Below are positions 1-5,110 of a stretch of DNA of 6,004 nucleotides, one piece after another. The notes beneath the pieces are model-generated. The model searched no databases and was not told where the DNA came from. It saw only the letters and a list, made by a program, of their open reading frames with translations. The position numbers were made by a program, and so were the translations under genes. Source of the DNA: Bryobacterales bacterium (GTDB taxonomy: Bacteria; Acidobacteriota; Terriglobia; Bryobacterales; Bryobacteraceae); assembly GCA_003132905.1 (NCBI GenBank), contig PKZC01000424.1, positions 207 to 6,210 on the forward strand, given 5' to 3'. Position 1 is the first letter of the stretch, and each line of letters opens with the position of its first letter.

Positions 1-1
1 G

Positions 2-97
2 GCTGGACGGTTGGATCGCTGCATTGAACTTTTGCCGGGTGTGGTGGCCGAGTTCGAGCGGTTCAAAAACAGCTTGCAGCAGGCCGGATGGGTTTAG
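2..97 (+). CDS. C-terminal end of a probable Hpt-containing signalling protein (partial, 5' end outside window)
   Basis: The second frame is open from the window edge to a TAG at 95-97 and gives 31 residues ending in FKNSLQQAGWV. The peptide is an amphipathic helix with a pattern of the form L-x3-LPxxxxEFxxFxxxL. This resembles the last helix of Hpt (histidine phosphotransfer) domains found at the C-terminus of hybrid sensor kinases. The stop lies 30 bp before the start of the Hpt-REC gene on the same strand, so the two are probably co-transcribed. Codon use looks coding and the other + frames are less convincing; frame 1 has a stop at 25-27. The catalytic part is not visible, so the kinase identity is inferred from a short tail and from the neighbour. 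Confidence 0.55.
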   Translation, partial: AGRLDRCIELLPGVVAEFERFKNSLQQAGWV

Positions 98-127
98 CCC
101 AATGACAGTGGAATTAAGGAGACGATT

Positions 128-961
128 ATGATTCACCTTGATAGCGAACTGGCTCGAGACTTCCTGGACGAGTGCCGCGACCGCCTGATTTCGGCGGAAG
201 CAGACTTATTGAGCATGGAACAGGATGGCGTGCAGGGCGATGAAGAACTGCTCAACCGGGTATTCCAGGATGTGCATTGGATCCACGCCGGAGCGGCCGT
301 TTTTGATCTTCTGAAGATCGGCCAACTGGCGCATCAGACGGGAAGCGCACTGTCCATGATGCGATCCGAGATGATGCGATCCAACAAGATGCCTTCCACT
401 CCCGAGGGGATCCGCGTTCTGCTGGACGCCACCGATCGGCTGCGCGACCTGATTCAGAATCCCGCCGCGAGCAATCAAGCCGATATCCAGCAAGTCACGG
501 CCGCGCTGACAGGGTTGATTGGCATCGGCCACTCGGCCAGCCCGACCCGTCCAGAGGGGAGGCAGATGCGAGCGCTGCTGGTGGAAGACGATTTTTCCAG
601 CCGGCTGGTGTTGCAGACCTTTCTTTCAAAGCATGGCGAATGTCACGTGGCAGTTAATGGAAAGGAAGCCGTGGACGCCTTTCGTTCCGCTTTGGAACAC
701 GGCCAGCGATACCATCTGATCTGCATGGACATCATGATGCCGGAGTTGGACGGCCGGCAGGCGCTGCGGCAAATCCGGGATCTGGAAGAAAAGTTTGGCA
801 TTCTCTCAACCAGGGGGGCGAAGATCATCATGACCACCGCGGTGAACGACGTTAAGGAAGTGGGTCGCTGTTTCCATGAACTTTGCGACTCCTACCTCGT
901 TAAGCCTATCGATTTGGCTACATTACTGGGCCAGATGAAATCGTATCAACTGGTCCAGTGA
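128..961 (+). CDS. Hpt-REC phosphorelay protein (CheA-type Hpt domain fused to a response-regulator receiver domain)
   Basis: A 277-aa cytoplasmic protein with two domains and no DNA-binding or enzymatic output domain. Residues about 5-130 form an Hpt-like helical bundle: the segment F12-L13-D14-E15, the LLNRVFQDVH stretch with candidate phospho-acceptor H50, and a LAHQTGSALSMMR helix ending at R79. The usual H-x-x-K-G-x-A core reads H50-W-I-H-A-G-A, so Lys is His and the first Gly is Ala. Residues 148-275 are a complete receiver domain: acidic pocket E153-D154-D155, phospho-Asp D201 in CMDIMMPELDG, T237-A238, and K259-P260. The ATG is preceded by TAAGGAG at 115-121, six bases upstream, which supports this start. 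The domain order and the probable upstream hybrid kinase suggest a phosphate-shuttling or phosphate-sink role. Partners cannot be named from the sequence. The receiver call is very sure; the Hpt activity is less so. Confidence 0.9.
   Translation: MIHLDSELARDFLDECRDRLISAEADLLSMEQDGVQGDEELLNRVFQDVHWIHAGAAVFDLLKIGQLAHQTGSALSMMRSEMMRSNKMPSTPEGIRVLLDATDRLRDLIQNPAASNQADIQQVTAALTGLIGIGHSASPTRPEGRQMRALLVEDDFSSRLVLQTFLSKHGECHVAVNGKEAVDAFRSALEHGQRYHLICMDIMMPELDGRQALRQIRDLEEKFGILSTRGAKIIMTTAVNDVKEVGRCFHELCDSYLVKPIDLATLLGQMKSYQLVQ
356..385 (+). repeat. 15-bp tandem duplication inside the Hpt coding region
   Basis: Units 356-370 (ATGATGCGATCCGAG) and 371-385 (ATGATGCGATCCAAC) share their first 12 bases exactly and lie head to tail. 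They encode MMRSE and MMRSN (residues 77-86), just after the helix that normally carries the conserved Glu/Arg of Hpt domains. The period is a multiple of three, so the frame is preserved. It looks like a recent slippage-type in-frame duplication. Confidence 0.7.
554..568 (+). promoter_or_regulatory. Possible internal ribosome binding site and ATG for a stand-alone receiver domain
   Basis: The purine tract GAGGGGAGG (554-562) lies three bases before an in-frame ATG (566-568, Met147). That Met directly precedes the first receiver strand (RALLVEDD). Initiation here would give a 131-residue CheY-like protein in addition to the full Hpt-REC protein. The spacing is shorter than optimal, and the purines also encode part of the inter-domain linker, so this is a suggestion only. 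Confidence 0.3.
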
Positions 962-985
962 CCGCTTCCTTCACGCGGAGCTCAA

Positions 986-3559
986 TTAAAACACGTAACC
1001 TAGCGACATCTGATAGGTCCGCGGCGCAACGAAATGCGTTCCGCTGAAGGTGGATAGAAAATTATAGAGCGCCACCTTGTCGGTTAGATTCGTCACCGTG
1101 AACCGGAGCACGGTTTTGTAGTGTTCGGCGTGAAACAGATTGTCGGTACCCACGGCCATGTCGAACAGATTCCGCGGCTTCACACGGTCCGGGTTGTGAT
1201 CGTTGTTCTCGGTTCCGGTCTGCGGCAGAGTGAGCAATGTAGACGTCACGGCGGCTCCGCCGCACGTTCGCAACGGGTCTTGGAAGGTTGCGTCCACGCC
1301 GCCGCATGCCAGGCCGATGTCCACTTGCTGGGCGGCGGTAAGCTTCAGAGCAGCGGAGGCGTCCGGCACGCCGGTAACCACCAGGCCGCTATCGTAGCGC
1401 CAGATGAAGGTGCCCCACAGCCCGTCTTTCCCGCGTTGATAGCGGAGGTTGCTGGTCTGCTGGAAAGCTTGATCGTGATCGATGCGGAAAACACCGGGCA
1501 CGTTCGCCGTACCTTGGAAAATCAGTCCGCCCACTTCCGGCGGAAAGTAACGCGCGCGCGTGTGTCCGAAATTCGTGGAAGCCTGGAACCCATGGAGGGT
1601 GATGGTGCTCAGCCGGCCGGTTAAGCCGTCGAGTTTGGAATTGTTCCAGGCGATCGGGAACGTGATGGGCGTGTTGAACAGCACATCGAAATCGTAGGCG
1701 TTGTGGGTAAATTTCCAGAAGTAGTCGGCGTCGAACACCAGCCAGTGTCCGATCTTCTGCTGCAGTCCGCCGTTGAATTGATTCCGGAACCCAGGCTCGA
1801 TGGGATAGCTGCCCTTGGCGCCGAAAATATTCTGGGCCAAGCCGCCCATTCCGGTGGCGCTTGATAGCAGCAGGTTCTCATTGAACGGAGTCTCGAAGGT
1901 ACGCGAGTAGGCCACGCGCAACACGGTGCCGGTGCGATTCACCAGATACGAAAGGCCGAGCCGGGGCTGCGGGCCGTTCTTTGACACTAGCCCGTTATAC
2001 TGATCGTCCCGAAAGCCGATGTCCGCCGTAAAATCGCCCATCTTGATGTCATCGGTGGCGTAAAAAGCGGCCTGATTGATGTTGCCCAGCCCGTGAAACT
2101 GGAAGTACGATCCGCCGCGCGTCAAATCGTAGGGAATCAGACCGGGCAGGAGTTTGGGATTCGCAACGTACAAGGGATTGATGGAGCTGCACTGATTGGG
2201 ATCGGTAACTCCAGGCAATCCGAGCGCCGCGCCATTCGGACCAAGGCAAACCGGGTTGAAGGAAGGGTTGGTAACGCCCATGCTGAAGTTCTCCTCCAGC
2301 CTGGTCTGTTGGATCTGAGTTCCAAACTTCAGGTTATGACGATGGTGCGAAATGGCGACGTCTGCTTTCACCCCGTAGTTGGTCAGAAATCGATTTTGGG
2401 ATTCCGTAACCGGCGTGTCGTCGAGAGGATCGCGGCTCCCATAGTAGTTCACCTGATCGCGCCGCGCGAATGGATTGATGGTCAGCAGCGTGGTTGATCC
2501 AAAGGTGTGCTGATAACCCGGCGCAACATCCCATGTCAGCACGCGCTGCTTTTGGTCCTGGCTTAATTGATCGTAGCTATTGGGGACTTCAAACCAGTTA
2601 CGAGCCAGAAAGATATTCAGATGAAACGCGTCGCGACCGTCGGGTATAAAATCGGTCCGATCGAAAATGTTTTCGCTGTTGCCGATGTCATGGAACGGCG
2701 TGAACTCGGGGGTGTCCAGAAAATGCCCGGTGCGAATGCTATTGATCGCGATGAAATTCCCCAGTTTGGCGGAGCCCCAGCCATATGTGGCATTTTCCCC
2801 ATAGGTGCCGAACGATCCCACTACTCCCTCGATGCTTCCGAACGGATGTGCGCCTAGCCCGGATTTCGTGGTCGCGTTTACCACCAGGCTGGATTTGTCG
2901 CCGTACTGGGCATCGGGAGCGCCGGTGATGAGCTGCATGCTCTGGATGGCGTCAGGGGGCAGTTGGGTGGAAAACACCTTGCTCTGCTGATCGTTGATGG
3001 GCTGGCCGTCGATGATGAAGCTTACTTGAGCGTGATCGCCCAAAGGGTGGAAAAACCCGTTCGCGTCCGAAGCCGTGCCGCCGGTGCTGTTGTTAATGAT
3101 GCTGCTCAAGCCCGAGGCTGGATCAAACGAAGGCAGTTTCATGAAGGCCGTGGAGTTTGAGTCGGTGTGGGCCGAAGGATCGGTATCGATTAACGAGAAG
3201 GATGCGCCGACGTCCACCGTAGTGCTGACCTCGCCCATCTGAAGCGTAAAGGTCAAACTGATGGGGACCGGATTGCTCACCTCCAGAGGCTCCCTGCGGG
3301 CGGAGAAGCCGGTTGCCGTCACGACGATCTCGTACATGTTGGGCGGAACATTGTTAAACCGGAATGCACCGCTGTCGTCGGTCGTGGTGGTTTGAGTGTA
3401 GTCGGTCACCTGGTTGCGAAGCTGCACTTGGGCCTTGGGGATTACCATCTGATCGGGATCGAGCACCGATCCGGAAATGGTGCCGCTGCTGATGGACTGC
3501 GAGAACATTGGAGCGGCGATAAGTACAGCGAGCGATACGGCGGCAGCGATACGGATCAT
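986..3559 (-). CDS. TonB-dependent outer-membrane receptor with N-terminal carboxypeptidase-regulatory-like domain
   Basis: An 857-aa outer-membrane protein expected to import a ligand using TonB energy. From the ATG at 3557-3559: a signal peptide (residues 1 to about 20, hydrophobic AAAVSLAVLIAAPMFS); a carboxypeptidase-regulatory-like Ig-fold at about 25-115 (GTISGSVLDP, then DDSGAFRFNNVPP); a plug at about 120-235 containing FIIDGQPIND (181-190), AQYG (217-220) and TTKSG (230-234); and a long beta-barrel ending in SLGYVF. The terminal Phe after alternating residues is the usual signal for outer-membrane assembly by BAM. The length fits the family. I prefer this ATG over a TTG 30 bases upstream because it begins a clean signal peptide and has AAAGGGA six bases before it. 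No TonB box is obvious. It is the last gene of the - strand block, 154 bp after the anchor gene, so it may be in the same transcript or have its own promoter. The ligand is unknown. Confidence 0.93.
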   Translation of the reverse strand: MIRIAAAVSLAVLIAAPMFSQSISSGTISGSVLDPDQMVIPKAQVQLRNQVTDYTQTTTTDDSGAFRFNNVPPNMYEIVVTATGFSARREPLEVSNPVPISLTFTLQMGEVSTTVDVGASFSLIDTDPSAHTDSNSTAFMKLPSFDPASGLSSIINNSTGGTASDANGFFHPLGDHAQVSFIIDGQPINDQQSKVFSTQLPPDAIQSMQLITGAPDAQYGDKSSLVVNATTKSGLGAHPFGSIEGVVGSFGTYGENATYGWGSAKLGNFIAINSIRTGHFLDTPEFTPFHDIGNSENIFDRTDFIPDGRDAFHLNIFLARNWFEVPNSYDQLSQDQKQRVLTWDVAPGYQHTFGSTTLLTINPFARRDQVNYYGSRDPLDDTPVTESQNRFLTNYGVKADVAISHHRHNLKFGTQIQQTRLEENFSMGVTNPSFNPVCLGPNGAALGLPGVTDPNQCSSINPLYVANPKLLPGLIPYDLTRGGSYFQFHGLGNINQAAFYATDDIKMGDFTADIGFRDDQYNGLVSKNGPQPRLGLSYLVNRTGTVLRVAYSRTFETPFNENLLLSSATGMGGLAQNIFGAKGSYPIEPGFRNQFNGGLQQKIGHWLVFDADYFWKFTHNAYDFDVLFNTPITFPIAWNNSKLDGLTGRLSTITLHGFQASTNFGHTRARYFPPEVGGLIFQGTANVPGVFRIDHDQAFQQTSNLRYQRGKDGLWGTFIWRYDSGLVVTGVPDASAALKLTAAQQVDIGLACGGVDATFQDPLRTCGGAAVTSTLLTLPQTGTENNDHNPDRVKPRNLFDMAVGTDNLFHAEHYKTVLRFTVTNLTDKVALYNFLSTFSGTHFVAPRTYQMSLGYVF
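1550..1565. repeat. Alternating purine-pyrimidine tract with (CG)5
   Basis: Sixteen consecutive bases alternate purine and pyrimidine (A, then five CG units, then TG steps) within the barrel-coding region of the receptor gene. Such a tract can adopt Z-DNA under negative supercoiling and can be prone to slippage. It is explained by the encoded HTRAR residues and is recorded as a local composition feature only. Confidence 0.5.
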
Positions 3560-3565
3560 ACGGGG

Positions 3566-3572
3566 TCCCTTT
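3566..3572 (-). promoter_or_regulatory. Shine-Dalgarno site that decides the start of the 857-aa TonB-dependent receptor
   Basis: On the - strand AAAGGGA lies six bases before the ATG at 3557-3559. The alternative in-frame TTG at 3587-3589 has no comparable site at a workable distance, and it would put nine extra residues with several charges in front of the signal peptide. Confidence 0.6.
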
Positions 3573-3713
3573 CGTCCTAACAACGGCAACCTGACGCATT
3601 TGTGCTTCCAGACGATCTTGGACTAAGTCGCAGGGATTACGCGCTTTCCCTCGGAGACGATCGGACGGGGTGTGGAATATCGCGCAGTGGTCCGAGTGAG
3701 GACGCGCTGCAAC

Positions 3714-4364
3714 TTATTTTGGGTCTTGAATCGTAAGCTCGTCTGGCTTGTCGCCCGCGTACATTTTGGCGCTGTCGTAGAAGCCGGCCGTCACCAGGTG
3801 GATGTCCACTTGCTTCTTGCCTTTGTTCTCCCAAAACCAACCGTGAATGCCGGTAGTAGGCGCGGTGAATGAGCCATAAGAATGGTCCTTGCCCACCTGG
3901 TTGTCCAGTTCGTAGCTTTCGAAATAGTCGGGATTGGGTTTCTTGTCGGGCTCGCCGTGAAATTCGTAGAGGATATTGCCGGTCGCCTTCCACGCGTAAA
4001 TCATTCCCGCGCCCTTTTGCATGTGGTATTTAATCTCCACTCCTTCACCGGGCATTAACGACAGGTCTTCGCTATCCACTTTGTAGGAATTCGATTGCGC
4101 GGTGTAGATGCCGGCTGGCGCGGCGACGGGACGAGCGCCGGTCACCGGTTTCGCCTCAGGCTTGGCTTCTTGCTTGGCGGTAGCTTTCGCCAGATCGGTC
4201 AGATGAAGGAGCGCGCCGGTCTTCAGAGGATCGATTCCATACTCGGCAGGCAGCACAGCCGTGAACAGAATCACCAAGGCAACCCCAAATGCAATTCCCG
4301 TGGCCTTCGCGATCGCTTTCTTCGAGGGCGCCTGGACTGGCTGCACGTCTTGTTCTTCGATCAT
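3714..4364 (-). CDS. Single-pass transmembrane anchor protein with periplasmic domain, partner of HupE/UreJ-type permease
   Basis: A 216-aa protein from the ATG at 4362-4364. Residues 1-20 are a short cytoplasmic tail ending in K-K-A-I-A-K. Residues about 22-40 form one membrane helix (IAFGVALVILFTAVLPA), followed at once by EYGIDP and a LLHLTDLAK helix. Residues 59-86 are an Ala/Lys/Pro-rich linker (KQEAKPEAKPVTGARPVAAP). Residues about 90-205 form a probable beta-rich periplasmic domain with LMPGEGVEIKYHMQKGAGM, W125, YEFHGEP and HGWFWEN (174-180). From memory, the LPAEYGIDP and HGWFW segments match proteins annotated as 'transmembrane anchor protein', which occur beside HupE/UreJ-family genes. 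That family has no established biochemical role. The start is chosen by AAAGGTGA five bases upstream; a GTG nine bases earlier has its Shine-Dalgarno too close. The gene follows the HupE-like gene by 15 bp, so they form an operon. The function is inferred: a tethered periplasmic component of an uptake system. Confidence 0.8.
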   Translation of the reverse strand: MIEEQDVQPVQAPSKKAIAKATGIAFGVALVILFTAVLPAEYGIDPLKTGALLHLTDLAKATAKQEAKPEAKPVTGARPVAAPAGIYTAQSNSYKVDSEDLSLMPGEGVEIKYHMQKGAGMIYAWKATGNILYEFHGEPDKKPNPDYFESYELDNQVGKDHSYGSFTAPTTGIHGWFWENKGKKQVDIHLVTAGFYDSAKMYAGDKPDELTIQDPK

Positions 4365-4369
4365 ATGCT

Positions 4370-4377
4370 TCACCTTT
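4370..4377 (-). promoter_or_regulatory. Shine-Dalgarno site that decides the start of the anchor gene
   Basis: AAAGGTGA on the - strand closely matches the AGGAGGTGA consensus and lies five bases before the ATG at 4362-4364. Its GTG core (4371-4373) is also an in-frame possible start codon, but initiation there would leave no room for ribosome binding. Confidence 0.6.
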
Positions 4378-4379
4378 GA

Positions 4380-5108
4380 CTACGCCGGCATGAAATACCC
4401 AGCCACCTGGTATCCCACCAGAACGAAGCCCACCGTCATCAATACGGCGTTCGCCGTAAACGCCTGCCGTAAGAAACCGCTTTGGGTACGCCAGGCGCTG
4501 AGAGCGATCAGCACGGCGGTGAGCGCCAATACTTGCCCGATTTCCACTCCGACATTGAAGGAAATGATGTTTGTGACCAGCCCGTTTTTCGATAGATCCA
4601 ATTCCTGGAGCTTGGTGGCCAACCCGAATCCATGGAACAGGCCAAAGATCAATACAGCTGCTTTTGTGTTGGGCTCGAATCCGAAGAACCGGCGGAAGCC
4701 GTCCATGTTATCGAAAGCCTTGTAGACCACCGACAGCCCTATGATGGCGTCGATGATGTACGGGTTGGCATGGAATCCGCCCAAGACGCCGGCTAGCAAT
4801 GTGATGCTGTGCCCCAGAGTGAAGAGACTGACGTACTGGACGATGTCCTTCAGGCGGTATAGAAAAAAGATTACGCCGATCAGGAAGGCGATATGGTCGT
4901 ACCCGGTGACCATATGCTTCGCTCCCAAATATACAAACGCGGCGACGGCTGTGCCCTGGTTCGATTGGACGAACGAAGCGTCGCGTTTCGAGACGTTATG
5001 GGCGCTGGCGACGCCGGGAAATATGGATAACGCAAGGATCATTACGACGGCCAGTAACGCCAGGGAGCGGATCATGGTTGGCAGTGTACGGCGAGTTAAT
5101 CTTGCCAT
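4380..5108 (-). CDS. HupE/UreJ_2-family membrane protein (putative metal permease)
   Basis: A 242-aa inner-membrane protein. Residues 1-36 are a signal peptide or first membrane segment (MIRSLALLAVVMILALSIF, then GVASA, with likely cleavage before H37-N38). About six further membrane helices follow, near 57-84, 87-110, 116-132, 149-168, 177-204 and 217-240. Characteristic motifs are H65-x5-D71-H72 in AKHMVTGYDHIAFL, FTLGHSITL (96-104), GLFHGFGLA (156-164) and FNVGVEIGQ (184-192). H-x5-D-H is the signature of HupE/UreJ nickel and cobalt permeases. The second classical HupE motif, FHG followed by a GxE pattern, appears only as FHGFGLA, so substrate specificity may differ. The start overlaps the stop of the upstream receptor gene (TGATG), and no Shine-Dalgarno is visible, which fits translational coupling. 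A Met at residue 12 also lacks a Shine-Dalgarno. Family membership is sure; metal transport is inferred from relatives. Confidence 0.9.
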   Translation of the reverse strand: MARLTRRTLPTMIRSLALLAVVMILALSIFPGVASAHNVSKRDASFVQSNQGTAVAAFVYLGAKHMVTGYDHIAFLIGVIFFLYRLKDIVQYVSLFTLGHSITLLAGVLGGFHANPYIIDAIIGLSVVYKAFDNMDGFRRFFGFEPNTKAAVLIFGLFHGFGLATKLQELDLSKNGLVTNIISFNVGVEIGQVLALTAVLIALSAWRTQSGFLRQAFTANAVLMTVGFVLVGYQVAGYFMPA

Positions 5109-5110
5109 CA
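5106..5110 (-). promoter_or_regulatory. TGATG stop/start overlap (translational coupling)
   Basis: On the - strand the TGA of the upstream TonB-dependent receptor (5110-5108) shares its A with the ATG of the HupE-like gene (5108-5106). No purine-rich ribosome site precedes this ATG, so termination-reinitiation by ribosomes finishing the receptor is the likely way the permease is translated. Confidence 0.65.

Noticed and set aside
305..319. Perfect 7-bp inverted repeat GATCTTC-T-GAAGATC
   Set aside because: It lies inside the Hpt coding region and is explained by the codons for D-L-L-K-I. There is no promoter context, so an operator is unlikely.
962..978. CCGC...GCGG stem between the convergent genes as a terminator
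   Set aside because: The stem has only four pairs, with a nine-base loop and no T-run on either side. The 24-bp gap shows no convincing terminator.
1121..1624. A 167-codon open frame on the + strand
   Set aside because: It lies entirely antisense to the TonB-dependent receptor barrel, and the translation is low-complexity with no recognisable domain. The receptor in the other strand is certain.
3557..3589. TTG at 3587-3589 as the start of the 857-aa receptor
   Set aside because: It has no properly spaced Shine-Dalgarno and adds a charged stretch before a signal peptide that starts cleanly at the ATG 3557-3559, which has AAAGGGA six bases upstream.
3610..3662. Direct repeat AGACGATC (3610-3617 and 3655-3662) as regulator half-sites
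   Set aside because: Eight bases repeated once at 45-bp spacing in a GC-rich intergenic region is not enough evidence, and no promoter elements are placed around it.
3637..3993. A 118-codon - strand open frame overlapping the 3' half of the anchor gene
   Set aside because: It is a frame-shadow of the anchor gene, Arg-rich and without motifs. The anchor frame carries the conserved HGWFWEN segment.
4362..4373. GTG at 4371-4373 as the start of the anchor protein
   Set aside because: The GTG is part of the AAAGGTGA sequence that best serves as the Shine-Dalgarno for the ATG at 4362-4364.
4261..4725. A 154-codon open frame on the + strand
   Set aside because: It is antisense to the start of the anchor gene and the end of the HupE-like gene, both of which have clear family motifs. 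No ribosome site or domain supports it.
5073..5108. Twin-arginine (Tat) signal in the HupE-like protein (TRRTLP near the N-terminus)
   Set aside because: The residues after RR do not fit the usual x-F-L-K pattern, and a polytopic membrane protein is better explained by Sec/SRP insertion.
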